64,000 nt of DNA from Polycladidibacter stylochi (GCF_001562055.1 NZ_LLWE01000025.1:62001-126000); one strand, 5' to 3'. Positions 46,602 to 57,478 are shown, counted from the stretch's first letter. Notes: generated by a model from the letters alone, not told the origin. Program-made: numbers and translations.

Positions 46602-46955
46602 ATGGCACTAAAAAAAATAACATGCCTTTTCTTTATCTACGCCACCTTAACAACCTCTGCCCTTGCCCATGGTCTATCCTGTGACGAAATAGATGATACA
46701 ATCGAACTCATGGAAGATATAGGTGACGAAGTATTCTTAACTGGTAATCAGGTATCCCCTAAATTTAGTAGAGTGCTGGATCTATCAAGTGAGATCGCGG
46801 AGGATATATCAGAAGAATACGGATCAGAACGTATGATCGATATCGCCGACGATATGCGCATAGCATTTGAAATCAAGGATGCCGATGATTACTTAGAGGC
46901 AGCAGATGATATGGCCGATGAGTTGCGCTTAGCACGTAAACGCCACTGCCACTAA
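46602..46955 (+). CDS. Small acidic secreted protein, unknown function
   Basis: A 117-residue protein with a clear signal peptide (KKITCLFFIYATLTTSALA, cleavage before HGLSC). The mature part is about 95 residues, very acidic and helical, with many EDI/DDM repeats and a Cys near each end (LSCDEID, KRHCH) that could pair. GGAG 8 nt before the ATG supports the start. I recognise no family. It would be periplasmic or secreted. Confidence 0.7.
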   Translation: MALKKITCLFFIYATLTTSALAHGLSCDEIDDTIELMEDIGDEVFLTGNQVSPKFSRVLDLSSEIAEDISEEYGSERMIDIADDMRIAFEIKDADDYLEAADDMADELRLARKRHCH

Positions 46956-46991
46956 AACGAGCCCCATCAACCGTTACGTTTTAGGCGGTCA

Positions 46992-47059
46992 ATTATTGAG
47001 GCATTTGCCCAACAGAGTAGGTGTCTCCCCAAATCACACCAACTCAAAACCTCAATAAT
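46992..47059. ncRNA. Structured sequence, possible small RNA or 3' UTR element
   Basis: ATTATTGAGG (46992-47001) pairs perfectly with CCTCAATAAT (47050-47059); inside, GAGT-A-GGTGT (47015-47024) pairs with ACACC-A-ACTC (47036-47045) around an 11-nt loop. About 95 nt downstream a hairpin with a T-rich plus-strand tail ends the region. Together they could be a plus-strand RNA of roughly 190 nt or the 3' end of the secreted-protein mRNA. No known RNA family is recognised. Confidence 0.35.
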
Positions 47060-47153
47060 CGAAGTTATCTGCATAACTAGTCGCACTAGTATAAAAAGAT
47101 TAGCTCATTAGCCATTGACTATTACTAGAAAGCAACTGACTGCTTAAAGCAGA

Positions 47154-47185
47154 GGCTGAAGAGACGAACTCTTCAGCCTTCATTT
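47154..47185 (+). terminator. Terminator between the structured region and alaS
   Basis: GGCTGAAGAG, 5-nt loop, CTCTTCAGCC: a perfect 10-bp stem followed on the plus strand by TTCATTTTTATTT. It lies directly after the alaS stop and may serve both strands, but the T run is on the plus side. Confidence 0.75.
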
Positions 47186-49843
47186 TTATTTCCCGCTCAA
47201 GAAACTCGTAATAGCTTCAAGCGCTGCTGGTGCTTTCGAAGCATCAGGACCGCCAGCCTGCGCCATATCAGGGCGCCCGCCGCCACCGCGTCCGCCAAGT
47301 GCTTCAGAGCCCAAACGCACCAGATCAACAGCGCTTACATCACCAACAAGGTCCTTGGTAACACCAACAACAATGGCAGCCTTGCCCTCTTCACCGCTAT
47401 TGATCAAAACAACCACGCCACTGCCAAGTGATGTTTTTGCTTCATCTGCAAGACCCTTTAGGTCTTTTGGATTAAGCCCCTCGGTCACCCGTGCCATCAA
47501 CTTGAACCGGCCCGCCTCAGTTACAGGTTGTTCACCTTGAGCGCCGCCAGACATCGCCATTTTTTTCTTTGCCTCAGCCAGCTCGCGCTCTAGTTTTTTG
47601 CGCTCATCCAATAGCGCTGAAACCCTAGCAGGAACATCGGCACTGGCAACCTTCAATAGGCTGGCCGCTGCCTTCATATGTGCATCCTGCTCGGCAAGGT
47701 ATGCACGTGCCGCATTGCCGGTCAGTGCTTCTACGCGGCGCACACCGGCAGCCACAGCACCTTCACTCACAACAGCCACAAGGCCAATATCACCGGTGCG
47801 CGTCACGTGAGTGCCACCGCATAGTTCAACCGAATAAGCCTTACCAGGTTTATTACCGCTCAAGTCGTCACCCATGGTAACAACGCGCACTTCATCGCCG
47901 TATTTTTCGCCAAACAGTGCCATCGCACCGCTTTCAATAGCGTCATCTACAGCCATCAAGCGGGTTTCAACCGCAGTATTTTGCAGTACGACCTGATTGG
48001 TCAAATGTTCAATACCGCTAATATCCTCATCACTTAAAGGCTTAGGGTGCGAAAAGTCAAAGCGCAAACGCTCACTGGTAACCAGCGACCCTTTTTGCGC
48101 CACATGCTCGCCAAGGGTTTCGCGCAATGCCTCATGCAAAAGGTGAGTTGCCGAGTGGTTGGAGCGAATAGCCGCACGTCGCACACCATCAACAACCAGT
48201 TCAACAGCCAAGTCCACGGCTAAAGTGCCTTTAACAACTTCAACACTATGTACAAAAACGCCATCGGTCTTCTTTTGCGTGTTGGTAATGCGCGCTTCCA
48301 CGCCATCTGCCAAAAGTACGCCCGTATCACCAACCTGGCCACCGGACTCTCCATAAAACGGGGTTTGGTTTACTACCATAAACCCGTTAGCACCTTCGGT
48401 AATTTGTGTTACTTCAGCACCTTCTACCACAAGTGCGCTCACAACACCTTCAACCCGCTCGCTCTCATAACCGAGGAATTCGGTTGAACCCACCTTGTCC
48501 TTGATCGCAAACCAAATGCTATCCGTAGCAGCATCACCAGAACCCGACCAAGCGGCGCGGGCTTCGGCTTTTTGCCGCTCCATGGCACTGTTAAAGCCGT
48601 CGGTATCAACGCTAATCTTTTTAGCACGTAACGCATCTTGTGTTAGATCAAGCGGAAAACCATAGGTGTCGTAAAGCTTAAAGGCCGTTTCACCATCCAG
48701 CTCATCCCCCTCACCAAAGCCATCAACAGCTGTATCCAAAAGGCTAAGGCCACGCTCAAGCGTTTTAATAAACCGCTTTTCTTCCAGCTGGATTGTCTCT
48801 TCAATCAATTTTTCGGCGCGAAGCAACTCAGGAAACGCCCGACCCATTTCACGCACCAGAACAGGTAGCATTTTATAAATGATCGGATCTCGTGCCCCCA
48901 AAAGGTTGGCATGGCGCATAGCACGGCGCATAATACGCCGTAATACATAGCCACGCCCCTCGTTAGAAGGCAAAACGCCGTCAGCTATCAAAAAGGCTGT
49001 AGAGCGCAAATGGTCAGCAATAACACGGTGACTTGCACGCGCTTTTCCTTCGGCCTCAACTCCCGTTAAATTTTCCGAAGCCGCAATCAAGGCACGGAAC
49101 AAGTCAATATCGTAGTTATCGTGAACACCTTGCATAAGAGCTGCAAATCGCTCAAGACCCATCCCTGTATCAATAGAAGGGCGCGGCAAGTTCAAACGCT
49201 CTGTTGCCGTTTGCTCGTATTGCATAAATACGAGATTCCAAATTTCAATAAAACGATCGCCATCTTCCTCGGGACTACCAGGAGGACCACCCCAGATATG
49301 CTCACCATGATCAAAGAAGATTTCAGAACACGGGCCACAAGGGCCAGTATCACCCATAGACCAGAAATTATCAGAGGTTGGAATACGGATTATTTTTTCA
49401 TCCGCAAAACCGGTTAGTTTTTTCCAAAGAGAAAAAGCCTCATCATCCTCAGAGAAAACTGTAATGACAAGTTTTTCTTTCGGCAGGCAAAATTCTTTGG
49501 TCAACAGGTTCCATGCATGTTCGATCGCCTGCTCCTTGAAATAATCACCAAAGGAAAAATTACCTAACATTTCAAAGAAGGTATGGTGTCGGGCTGTGTA
49601 GCCCACATTATCAAGATCATTATGCTTACCGCCAGCACGCACACATTTTTGCGAAGAAGTCGCCCGTACATAATCCCGTTTTTCCAAACAAGTAAATACG
49701 TTCTTAAAAGGAACCATACCCGCATTGGTAAACATCAAAGTCGGGTCATTGCGTGGCACCAAAGAGCTTGAGGGAACCACCTCATGACCGTGTTTTTTAA
49801 AGTAGTCGAGAAAAGTCGACCGGATTTCATTAACGCCACTCAT
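47186..49843 (-). CDS. alaS: Alanyl-tRNA synthetase
   Basis: An 885-residue class II synthetase charging tRNA-Ala. The aminoacylation core starts near the N-terminus with [20 protein letters not shown] and [18 protein letters not shown]; the editing domain has [11 protein letters not shown] and the zinc-site [13 protein letters not shown]; the C-terminal domain ends in [15 protein letters not shown], the glycine-rich C-Ala signature. All hallmarks are intact. It lies upstream-adjacent to recA on the same strand, as commonly found in alphaproteobacteria. Confidence 0.98.
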   Translation of the reverse strand: MSGVNEIRSTFLDYFKKHGHEVVPSSSLVPRNDPTLMFTNAGMVPFKNVFTCLEKRDYVRATSSQKCVRAGGKHNDLDNVGYTARHHTFFEMLGNFSFGDYFKEQAIEHAWNLLTKEFCLPKEKLVITVFSEDDEAFSLWKKLTGFADEKIIRIPTSDNFWSMGDTGPCGPCSEIFFDHGEHIWGGPPGSPEEDGDRFIEIWNLVFMQYEQTATERLNLPRPSIDTGMGLERFAALMQGVHDNYDIDLFRALIAASENLTGVEAEGKARASHRVIADHLRSTAFLIADGVLPSNEGRGYVLRRIMRRAMRHANLLGARDPIIYKMLPVLVREMGRAFPELLRAEKLIEETIQLEEKRFIKTLERGLSLLDTAVDGFGEGDELDGETAFKLYDTYGFPLDLTQDALRAKKISVDTDGFNSAMERQKAEARAAWSGSGDAATDSIWFAIKDKVGSTEFLGYESERVEGVVSALVVEGAEVTQITEGANGFMVVNQTPFYGESGGQVGDTGVLLADGVEARITNTQKKTDGVFVHSVEVVKGTLAVDLAVELVVDGVRRAAIRSNHSATHLLHEALRETLGEHVAQKGSLVTSERLRFDFSHPKPLSDEDISGIEHLTNQVVLQNTAVETRLMAVDDAIESGAMALFGEKYGDEVRVVTMGDDLSGNKPGKAYSVELCGGTHVTRTGDIGLVAVVSEGAVAAGVRRVEALTGNAARAYLAEQDAHMKAAASLLKVASADVPARVSALLDERKKLERELAEAKKKMAMSGGAQGEQPVTEAGRFKLMARVTEGLNPKDLKGLADEAKTSLGSGVVVLINSGEEGKAAIVVGVTKDLVGDVSAVDLVRLGSEALGGRGGGGRPDMAQAGGPDASKAPAALEAITSFLSGK

Positions 49844-50230
49844 AGGTATAGCTGTCCATCTTCTTAAAGGTCCGCAATGCGGTCCCGAACCTATTTTCCA
49901 AGAGCACTCTCAAAAGCAGCAAAACTTCCCGAGTTGCCCTAAACATTGTGCTCGTTTTATCCACCCCAAGAGCCGATGTCCACGCAAAACCCTATAGTTT
50001 TTATGGGCAGTAACATGAAACGGTCCGTATACACAGCTTTGCAAACAAAAAGGGCAAGCAATACTCCACTTGCCCCCTAAGCAAAACGATTAAGAGACAC
50101 TCCCCAACCAAGTAAACCGTTCAGTTACTCAAGATACGAATAGTACCCGGCAACCATTGAGCAGTTATAAGGCAAAACACCGCAATTCGGACGTTTCTCT
50201 AAGTCCTTTTTTAAGCTCGGTGAAAGCAAG
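49844..50230. promoter_or_regulatory. Spacer between recA and alaS
   Basis: 387 bp holding the recA terminator (50047-50075) and the alaS promoter. A near-perfect palindrome GGTCCGCAATGCGGTCC lies at 49869-49885, about 30 bp upstream of alaS. E. coli AlaRS represses its own promoter at a palindrome, so this could be an analogous site; that is speculation. Confidence 0.4.
50047..50075 (-). terminator. Rho-independent terminator downstream of recA
   Basis: On the minus strand GGGCAAG, 10-nt loop, CTTGCCC, then TTTTTG. It lies about 155 bp after the recA stop. Confidence 0.8.
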
Positions 50231-51370
50231 CTAACTCTTTCGCGCACCTCTCCGCCCTTTTGTCGCTGTCCCGCTTGTTTCAGGTACCACCTCTATGCTT
50301 GCCTCACTTTGAGCGGCTTCACCACCACTTGGGTCCTCAAGTGTTTTGGCAATAAGTCCGGCCCCCTGGCGTATAGCAAGTTCAATCTCATCTGCAATTT
50401 CTGGGTTTTCCCGGAGAAACTGTTTCGAGTTCTCACGCCCCTGCCCTAAACGCTGCGAATTATACGAGAACCAAGCTCCGGATTTTTCGACAATCCCGCC
50501 CTTGACCCCCAGATCAAGCAATTCGCCTAGTTTGGAAACACCTTCGCCATAAAGAATATCAAACTCAACCTGCTTAAACGGAGGTGCAAGCTTGTTTTTA
50601 ACCACCTTAATACGGGTCTGGTTGCCTATCACCTCATCACGGTCTTTAATCGCGCCAATGCGGCGAATATCCAGGCGCACAGAAGCGTAAAATTTCAAGG
50701 CATTACCACCCGTAGTCGTCTCTGGTGAGCCGAACATAACCCCGATTTTCATACGTATCTGGTTAATAAAAATAACCATGGTGTTGGATTTGGAAATCGA
50801 TGCTGTGAGTTTTCGCAGGGCCTGGCTCATCAAACGCGCTTGCAAACCGGGTAGAGAATCACCCATTTCACCTTCCAGTTCGGCCTTGGGCGTAAGCGCT
50901 GCAACAGAATCAACCACCAAAACGTCAATTGCCCCCGAACGCACCAGCGTATCGGCAATCTCAAGCGCCTGCTCACCGGCATCCGGTTGCGAAATCAAAA
51001 GATCATCAATCTTCACACCGAGTTTACGAGCATATACCGGATCCAGCGCGTGTTCCGCATCAACAAAGGCGCAAATCCCCCCCGCTTTCTGCGCCTCAGC
51101 AACAGTATGTAATGCCAAAGTCGTTTTACCTGATGACTCAGGCCCATAAATTTCTACAATACGCCCTTTGGGTAAGCCACCAATACCCAGAGCAATATCA
51201 AGCCCTAAACACCCGGTAGAGATCGATTGCACTTCAACAACCTGATCTTGACCCATTCGCATAATTGAGCCTTTACCGAAAGCCCGTTCAATTTGAGAAA
51301 GCGCTGCATCCAGTGCTTTTGATTTATCCATTTCAGTGCCCTCGACAAGGCGGAGTGATGATTGTGCCAT
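50231..51370 (-). CDS. recA: Recombinase RecA
   Basis: A 379-residue DNA-dependent ATPase for homologous recombination and SOS induction. The N-terminus [20 protein letters not shown] matches alphaproteobacterial RecA; Walker [10 protein letters not shown] begins at residue 76; loop L2 and the [14 protein letters not shown] strand are intact. The C-terminus ends in a Lys/Arg-rich tail instead of the acidic tail of E. coli. An SOS box 121 bp upstream points to LexA control. Confidence 0.98.
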   Translation of the reverse strand: MAQSSLRLVEGTEMDKSKALDAALSQIERAFGKGSIMRMGQDQVVEVQSISTGCLGLDIALGIGGLPKGRIVEIYGPESSGKTTLALHTVAEAQKAGGICAFVDAEHALDPVYARKLGVKIDDLLISQPDAGEQALEIADTLVRSGAIDVLVVDSVAALTPKAELEGEMGDSLPGLQARLMSQALRKLTASISKSNTMVIFINQIRMKIGVMFGSPETTTGGNALKFYASVRLDIRRIGAIKDRDEVIGNQTRIKVVKNKLAPPFKQVEFDILYGEGVSKLGELLDLGVKGGIVEKSGAWFSYNSQRLGQGRENSKQFLRENPEIADEIELAIRQGAGLIAKTLEDPSGGEAAQSEASIEVVPETSGTATKGRRGARKS

Positions 51371-51941
51371 TGGTTCAGGCCCCTTATTCCATGTCGTACT
51401 AAGAGATTCAAAAGATAGCTATTTGTACCTTTTTTGTTCCAATTCAGCAACTAAAAATAACATACTGTGATAAATAATGAATTTACAATATGTTCAACAA
51501 ATGTTCCTGTAGAAAACATTCCGACAGCAAAGGGAGTTCAACATTGTCAAATCGCGATAACTATCCAATGCGATTCGCCCTGAGGCAATTCAATTCTAAC
51601 AACGCCGAACAAAATGCAATATATTCTTATCTTGCTGGAACAATAGATATGTAACGAATGCCAAAGCTTTAACCTTTAGCCACCTCTCGAAGCAGCGGTT
51701 TGATCTCCCCTCTAATATCCCAAAGTTTTAATCTAGGGTAATTAGTTTGTATTTTCCGTGGGAAGTACCATATATTCGCGATTATAAACTGCCGCCTGTA
51801 ATGCTCTTTACTCCGAGTTTTTCCGTAAGCACCATGAACACAGCAAAACCTAGCAATCTCAATTCATAATTTTACAGCGCGGCATTCAGCCACCACTACA
51901 ACTTATTGCATCATATAGTCCATCCTGTTACCTCTCACACT
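51371..51941. other. Long spacer between divergent recA and psuK
   Basis: 571 bp without a gene of useful length. The recA-proximal part holds the SOS box. The remainder is AT-rich with no recognised repeat or hairpin; the promoter of psuK must lie near its right end. Confidence 0.45.
51492..51506 (-). promoter_or_regulatory. SOS (LexA) box upstream of recA
   Basis: GTTC-AACAAAT-GTTC, an exact match to the alphaproteobacterial LexA site GTTC-N7-GTTC (read GAAC-N7-GAAC on the recA strand). It lies 121 bp before the recA start codon. Confidence 0.85.
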
Positions 51942-52877
51942 ATGAATAAGAGCCCAAGCTATCTTCAAAACTCAAAAATAGCTGTCATAGGCGCAATACA
52001 CCTAGACCGCATATCGCATGCCAGCCAAGCGATTCACCACGACACCTCCACACCTGGTAAAATCATTACAAGACCTGGCGGTGTTGCGACGAACATATGC
52101 AGAGCATTAGCGCGTTTAAATATGCCACCTACACTTATTGGCGCTCTAGGCTGTGATAGCGATGGCGATTTTTTGAAACACCACTTAGAACAGCTTGGTA
52201 TAAACACCGACGGCATACATAGAGTTCAAAATGGTCGCACGGGATCTTACTTGGCGCTACATGAACCGGACGGCACCCTATTTGCAGCAGTATGTGATAG
52301 CGAAATTACCACCTGCATACCTATTCCAAAACAAAAATGCGATTTATCCCCTCAATTGATGGCGGCAACAATTTGGTTATGTGAAACAAATTTGCAATCG
52401 GACCTATTATTTTCGCTGGCGCACAATAAGGGCAATAAGCTCCTTTGTGCCGATACTGTCTCTGTTGCTAAAGCACCGAAGTTAAAAGTAATTTTACCCC
52501 ACATAGACATAATATTCACCAACCGGTTAGAAGCAGCAAGCTTATTGGCATGTTCAACAAACACTCCTCCAGCGCAAATGGCAATTAAAATGCATCGGGA
52601 AGGATGTAATTTAGTAATCATCACAGATAGCAACAGGCCCGTTCACATCTGCCACCAAGGTAAGGTAATACAAAAAGATGTCCTTGCGAGCGAAATTGTC
52701 GATGTTACCGGCGCAGGAGATGCTTTTATCGCAGGTTTTCTTTACAATTACACCAAGACAAATAACCCCTTAGAAGCATTGGATTATGGCTTAGCAGCAT
52801 CGGCCATTACTGTTGGATCGACAGGGGCTGCGCCAAGTAAACTTACCGTCAAAGCTTTGGAACAACGTATCACTTAA
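51942..52877 (+). CDS. psuK: PfkB-family kinase, probable pseudouridine kinase
   Basis: A ribokinase-like enzyme of about 311 residues. It shows the N-terminal RPGGVATNICRALARLN with IGALGCDSDGDFL, and the C-terminal catalytic VTGAGDAFIAGF with its Asp base. The gene is followed 42 bp later by psuG, and this pair converts pseudouridine to pseudouridine 5'-phosphate and then to uracil and ribose 5-phosphate; the substrate is inferred from that context. The start at 51942 lacks a clear ribosome-binding site; a TTG at 51906 is in frame. Confidence 0.87.
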   Translation: MNKSPSYLQNSKIAVIGAIHLDRISHASQAIHHDTSTPGKIITRPGGVATNICRALARLNMPPTLIGALGCDSDGDFLKHHLEQLGINTDGIHRVQNGRTGSYLALHEPDGTLFAAVCDSEITTCIPIPKQKCDLSPQLMAATIWLCETNLQSDLLFSLAHNKGNKLLCADTVSVAKAPKLKVILPHIDIIFTNRLEAASLLACSTNTPPAQMAIKMHREGCNLVIITDSNRPVHICHQGKVIQKDVLASEIVDVTGAGDAFIAGFLYNYTKTNNPLEALDYGLAASAITVGSTGAAPSKLTVKALEQRIT

Positions 52878-52919
52878 AACAAAACCAACAAAAACCCTTA
52901 ACCCAGTTTGGAGTTGAAA

Positions 52920-53822
52920 ATGAAAATTCACCGCTCTGCTGAAGTCGCAGCCGCCCTCGCCGCCAAAGCCCCTGTTGTCGCACTTGAATCCACAATAATA
53001 ACCCACGGTATGCCCTACCCACAAAATTTAGAGACAGCTCGTGAGGTTGAAAACATTATACGTCAAAATGGTGCAGTTCCTGCTACAATTGCCGTATTGA
53101 AAGGCGAACTTCATGTGGGTTTAGATGATGAAAAACTTGAGGAATTAGCATTAGCAAAAGATGTTATGAAGTGCTCACGTGCCGATCTTACTTTTGCCAT
53201 AGCCATGGGGCGCTACGGCTCAACAACTGTTGCAGCAACAATGATGGCCGCCCACGCAGCAGGTATTCGAATTTTCGCTACAGGCGGCATAGGTGGTGTA
53301 CATCGTGGCGCAGAACAAACCTTTGACATTTCAGCTGATTTAGATGAACTAGCCCGAACTCCTGTTTGTGTCGTTGCCGCTGGTGCCAAAGCACTACTAG
53401 ATTTACCCAAGACATTAGAAGTACTCGAAACCCGTGGAGTACCAACCATTGGTTATCAATGTGATGAATTGCCCGCCTTTTGGTCTCGCAAAAGTGGCCT
53501 TGAACTCACAACTCGACTTGATCGAACAGCAGATATTGCCAACCTATTGAAAACACGAGAATGTTTTGGCAATCATGGTGGTGAGCTTATTGCAAACCCA
53601 GTACCGGTTGAAAGCGAAATTCCCGCTGAGGAGATGTCCAGTTTTATTGAGCGCTCCCTCAAAGCAGCACAAGAACAAAAAGTTACAGCTAAAAATGTAA
53701 CGCCGTTTATTCTTAGCTATATCTTTGAACTCACCGAAGGGCGCAGTTTAACAACTAATATCGCACTTGTTAAAAATAATGCCCGCCTCGCTGCTGAAAT
53801 CGCGAAAGAGTACACGGCCTAA
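52920..53822 (+). CDS. psuG: Pseudouridine-5'-phosphate glycosidase
   Basis: A 300-residue enzyme that breaks the C-C glycosidic bond of pseudouridine 5'-phosphate to give uracil and ribose 5-phosphate. It contains ALESTIITHGMPYPQNLETA, the catalytic-region KCSRADL, and FATGGIGGVHRGAE with the manganese/phosphate site, all typical of PsuG. GGAG 6 nt before the ATG at 52920 fixes the start. It is the second gene of a psuK-psuG unit ending in a terminator. Confidence 0.95.
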   Translation: MKIHRSAEVAAALAAKAPVVALESTIITHGMPYPQNLETAREVENIIRQNGAVPATIAVLKGELHVGLDDEKLEELALAKDVMKCSRADLTFAIAMGRYGSTTVAATMMAAHAAGIRIFATGGIGGVHRGAEQTFDISADLDELARTPVCVVAAGAKALLDLPKTLEVLETRGVPTIGYQCDELPAFWSRKSGLELTTRLDRTADIANLLKTRECFGNHGGELIANPVPVESEIPAEEMSSFIERSLKAAQEQKVTAKNVTPFILSYIFELTEGRSLTTNIALVKNNARLAAEIAKEYTA

Positions 53823-53832
53823 CAACACAGAT

Positions 53833-53860
53833 GGTAAATTGAGGGCTCACTCAATTTACC
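53833..53860 (+). terminator. Terminator of psuK-psuG
   Basis: GGTAAATTGAG / CTCAATTTACC, a perfect 11-bp stem with a 6-nt loop, 10 bp after the psuG stop; a TTTTT lies 12 bp further on. Confidence 0.7.
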
Positions 53861-53940
53861 ATTCACAATAATTTTTCATCTAAAAAAATATCAAGATTTG
53901 ACCGCTTTTAAATTTTTCGCCATAAATTAAAGGCACTAGA

Positions 53941-54120
53941 ATGAACGATAGTATCAAACAGGCTTTTATCCCTTACGAAAGATTAATCATAGAATGGCAC
54001 GTATTCTGGTACAAGTCACAGGTCAGTTACGAATTACTAAGCTGTCATTCAAAGTTCATAGCTGCCAGATATCGGGAGCCTACAGCACGCTCTAATCTGT
54101 ACCGTCATAACCAGCTATAA
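53941..54120 (+). CDS. Possible small ORF before a lipoprotein gene
   Basis: A 59-codon frame starting MNDSIKQAFIPYERLIIEWH with AAGG 7 nt before the ATG. It ends 47 bp before the lipoprotein start. The product would be basic and aromatic, without signal or membrane segment, and matches nothing I recognise. It may be a real small gene or chance. Confidence 0.25.
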   Translation: MNDSIKQAFIPYERLIIEWHVFWYKSQVSYELLSCHSKFIAARYREPTARSNLYRHNQL

Positions 54121-54167
54121 CTATGGAAGAACATGGCTTGGTTGCATCAAATACGAAGAGGTTAATA

Positions 54168-54653
54168 ATGCGGAATATTGCTATAATCAGCTTAGGCTGC
54201 CTTTTGGGACTCGCTTCATGTAGCTCATTAACAAGTCAACGTGCAACCAATCTCAATTCTGAGCGTCGTGAAGAGGGTACACAGTCAATTGTTATTGCCG
54301 CAAGTCCAGAACAAGTGAGAACAACTTTAGTCAGCAGTGCCGAAGAAAAGGGGACAATTATCACCCGTAATGAGGGCAACATGGTGATAATGGAAAATGC
54401 CATAGGTCGAAGAAATGAAGTTCTGGACGAGGAGTTTGGACCATCCGATAAAGGTGAAAGGCTCATTCGCATTCGTATTCGGTTCTCTGGAAATGCCTGC
54501 AAAACACTCGTTGTTCAGGACTTAGCATTGCTTAATAATGCATATACGGTTGACGAACGCTCCTTTAAACTGCCTGGCGATGCCAATACACAAGCCAGCC
54601 TACAACAACTTAAAAATAACTCTGAACAGAAATCAACTTGCCCAACCTCTTAA
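54168..54653 (+). CDS. Lipoprotein of unknown function
   Basis: A 161-residue protein starting with a lipoprotein signal (MRNIAIISLGCLLGLASC) and lipobox GLASC. The mature part has SIVIAASPEQVRTTLVSSAEEKG, an arrangement like small envelope proteins with one alpha/beta domain, and one further Cys in GNACKTL. AGAGG 6 nt before the ATG at 54168 fixes the start; the frame is open 15 codons further upstream but without a signal. Function unknown. Confidence 0.7.
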   Translation: MRNIAIISLGCLLGLASCSSLTSQRATNLNSERREEGTQSIVIAASPEQVRTTLVSSAEEKGTIITRNEGNMVIMENAIGRRNEVLDEEFGPSDKGERLIRIRIRFSGNACKTLVVQDLALLNNAYTVDERSFKLPGDANTQASLQQLKNNSEQKSTCPTS

Positions 54654-54724
54654 AGCAGTAGGTGCTTAAAGGGCTCAAATGCCCAAATTATCGACTTCTT
54701 TTTCTGGTGCAATGAAGTTAACAC

Positions 54725-54756
54725 TTGCCGTTTGTTCAAATCCGATCAAACGGCAA
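54725..54756. repeat. Perfect 10-bp inverted repeat after the lipoprotein gene
   Basis: TTGCCGTTTG / CAAACGGCAA with a 12-nt loop. The plus side is followed by As, so it is not a classic terminator for either neighbour. A perfect palindrome TGAATAATTATTCA follows at 54785-54798. Confidence 0.5.
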
Positions 54757-54822
54757 AAAACTCCCACCCTAAGTACCCAAATAATGAATAATTATTCACC
54801 TTTGAAAATCATGGGATTAACA

Positions 54823-54848
54823 AAAAACTGAATGAACTGCTGTTCATT
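54823..54848 (-). terminator. Rho-independent terminator of cckA
   Basis: On the minus strand AATGAAC, loop AGCA, GTTCATT, CAG, then TTTTTTG. It lies 11 bp after the cckA stop. Confidence 0.75.
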
Positions 54849-54858
54849 ACTATAACAC

Positions 54859-57414
54859 TCAACTCTCAAGCACGTCTTTTACGGTCATAGCCAATTGCTT
54901 TAGCGTAAATGGCTTAGGTAAGAAGGTGAATTTCTCTCCTTCTGGTAAATTCTTTTCAAACGCTTCTTCAGCATAGCCTGAAACAAAAATAATCTTTAAA
55001 TCAGTACGCTTCTTACGTAACTCAACCAGCAAACTTGGCCCGTCCATTTCAGGCATAACTACATCAGAAACCACCAGATCGATTGCCCCTTCGCACTCCT
55101 CCATAACTTCAAGCGCTTCAGCACCGGTTGCAGCCTCAAATACTTCATATCCGCGCGAGCTTAATGCCCTTGCAGCAAAAGCACGCACAGCCTCTTCATC
55201 TTCAACGAGTAAAATCTTGGCAGAGCCTGTTAAATCGGCCAATTCCTGTTTTTCCGCAACCGGAGTTTTGTCTTCCTCTTTTTCTTCACGAATGAATCGC
55301 GGCAAAAATACCCTGAAGGTCGTCCCACTTCCCTCCGCACTTTCGCAAAAAACATAACCACCCGTTTGCTTAACAATCCCATAAACCGTTGAAAGGCCAA
55401 GACCTGTTCCTTTTCCAACCTCCTTGGTAGAAAAGAATGGCTCGAATATCTTCTCCAAAATCTCTGGGCTCATTCCATGGCCGTCATCAGCCACTTCAAT
55501 CAGCACGTAATCACCTGAAGGAGCTTCTTCAACACTACCTTTAGCGCCTTCAAAAAAACGCGTATCACCCGCAGCAACATTTTGAGTGCGAATTGTCACG
55601 ACCCCGCCATCAGTCATTGCATCACGGGCATTCACAACCAAATTCATTATTACTTGCTCAAGCTGGTTGGCATCAGCCATCGCCGGCCATAAATCGCGTC
55701 CGTGAATAACTTTTAATTCAACTTTCTCACCAACAAGACGCCCCAGTAAGTTTGAAAGATCAGCGAGAACATCACTCAAATACAGTTCCTTCGGCCGCAT
55801 CGTTTGCCGCCGGGAAAAAGCAAGCAATTGCCGCACCAAACCCGCTGCCCGGTTGGCGTTTTGCTTAATATTCATAATATCTTGAAAAGCCGGATCCGTT
55901 GGCCGGTGGCTGGCCAAAAGTAAATCGGAAAAACCGATTATTGCAGTGAGAACATTGTTAAAATCATGTGCTACACCGCCAGCGAGCTGCCCGACAGCTT
56001 GCATTTTTTGGCTTTGTGCAAATTGCAATTCTAAAGCACGCTGTTGCGTCGTTTCAACAACATAAACAACAACCGCTTCCTCGGGGTTGTCTTCATCAGT
56101 CATCTGAGAAAAGTAAAGGGTTGCACTACGTAAGCCGTCATCACTATTCAGCGATACCTCCAATGGAGTGCCACTACCCTGACCACTTAAAACAAGCTGG
56201 AAAGCATCACTAACCTTATCGCGCTCCACCTCATTTACCAGAAGTGTCAAAGGAAAATTCACTCCAATACTATTGGCCCCACTGAAACTACGTAAAAACG
56301 CAGTATTGCCGCGACGAATAACACCCTCACTATTTAAAACAGCAATAGCAACGGGAGAATTATTAAAAAATCGCTCAAACCGCAGTTCTGATAACTGCAA
56401 GGCACCCTCAGTACCTTGTGCAACGGTACGCTGCATCACCAAGCTTAAACTATCGCCTGCCTTGTTATCATGTCCAAAAGGTACTCTATGGATCAGCTCA
56501 ACAGGAAGTATGGTGCCACGACTATCTTTCAAATCAAGATTATAGTGCTCCGTAATAATCTCGCCATCTTCACCATGAAGATTTTCTAGTGCAATACCAG
56601 CCTCTCCATTTACATAATCTCTAAAATGCAATTGCTTGGGCTGAAAGCGGGCAAGGTCTATTCCCAACCAATCAGCTAATGTGGCATTTACATAAACAAA
56701 ATTACCCGCGATATCGACCGAAAAGAAACCACAGGGCGCATGATCCAAGAAGTCAATAATGCGCTGCAACTCCTGGAAAGACGTTTCCTGGTCACGTCGT
56801 TCATGCGTTATATCACTCACCTGCCAAACAAATAACTCTTGTTTTGCGCTTACACTTTCAACCGATTTTAATGGACGAACACGAACACGGTACCAGGCCG
56901 GCCCTGCCTGCTGTGCATTGATGGCATTTTTTAATCTGATCTCTTCAAAACCGCTTTGCTTTTGCCGTACCGCTTGAGTTAAACGGAAAATCGCATCAGC
57001 AGCTTCCGGCTCACAAGAGAAAACCCGCACAATACCCCGTAACTGGTCTAAATCGTCAGTACCTGACATATGCATGTAAGCCTGATTGGCATACAAAATG
57101 CTGCCGTCTTGATCACACACCAAACAAGCTTCTGTTTGCGTTTCAATTATAGCAGAAACGAGCACCTCATTACGCGCCACCGCAGAAAACCGTATAACGC
57201 CAAGTGCACTGGCAAAAATACCCAAGATACCAATAACAGCCAAAACCCCGAGCAGTCCCATGGCGTAAGGAGCGGCTCTTTGTTGCCCCCAAAGCGTAAA
57301 CAAGGCCAGAGCAACGACCATAACAAGCCCAAGTCCCATAAGAAGACTAAGATTAACCTGGGGTGTATTGGTTGTCCCCGTACCTCTGCCCAAGTTCATA
57401 TCGACCCTGCTCAT
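54859..57414 (-). CDS. cckA: Hybrid sensor histidine kinase CckA
   Basis: An 851-residue membrane kinase/phosphatase at the top of the CckA-ChpT-CtrA cell-cycle phosphorelay. Two hydrophobic helices near residues 20-75 anchor it. PAS-type domains follow (about 85-465). The HisKA domain has the phospho-acceptor His483 in [11 protein letters not shown], the ATPase domain has [10 protein letters not shown] and DDGHGM, and a receiver domain from 734 has its phospho-acceptor Asp784 ([12 protein letters not shown]) and Lys834. It is encoded after flhB and probably co-transcribed with the flagellar genes, whose expression CtrA controls. Confidence 0.96.
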   Translation of the reverse strand: MSRVDMNLGRGTGTTNTPQVNLSLLMGLGLVMVVALALFTLWGQQRAAPYAMGLLGVLAVIGILGIFASALGVIRFSAVARNEVLVSAIIETQTEACLVCDQDGSILYANQAYMHMSGTDDLDQLRGIVRVFSCEPEAADAIFRLTQAVRQKQSGFEEIRLKNAINAQQAGPAWYRVRVRPLKSVESVSAKQELFVWQVSDITHERRDQETSFQELQRIIDFLDHAPCGFFSVDIAGNFVYVNATLADWLGIDLARFQPKQLHFRDYVNGEAGIALENLHGEDGEIITEHYNLDLKDSRGTILPVELIHRVPFGHDNKAGDSLSLVMQRTVAQGTEGALQLSELRFERFFNNSPVAIAVLNSEGVIRRGNTAFLRSFSGANSIGVNFPLTLLVNEVERDKVSDAFQLVLSGQGSGTPLEVSLNSDDGLRSATLYFSQMTDEDNPEEAVVVYVVETTQQRALELQFAQSQKMQAVGQLAGGVAHDFNNVLTAIIGFSDLLLASHRPTDPAFQDIMNIKQNANRAAGLVRQLLAFSRRQTMRPKELYLSDVLADLSNLLGRLVGEKVELKVIHGRDLWPAMADANQLEQVIMNLVVNARDAMTDGGVVTIRTQNVAAGDTRFFEGAKGSVEEAPSGDYVLIEVADDGHGMSPEILEKIFEPFFSTKEVGKGTGLGLSTVYGIVKQTGGYVFCESAEGSGTTFRVFLPRFIREEKEEDKTPVAEKQELADLTGSAKILLVEDEEAVRAFAARALSSRGYEVFEAATGAEALEVMEECEGAIDLVVSDVVMPEMDGPSLLVELRKKRTDLKIIFVSGYAEEAFEKNLPEGEKFTFLPKPFTLKQLAMTVKDVLES

Positions 57415-57478
57415 CCATTCGCCCCTGTAAAGACAGCGCTGCCCAACTCCACCCGCAAAACAATTAGTTCTACCAAAG

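Noticed and set aside
54785-54798. Fur-like iron box TGAATAATTATTCA
   Set aside because: It is a perfect palindrome, but lies downstream of the lipoprotein gene and downstream of cckA, not in a promoter, and matches the Fur consensus only loosely.
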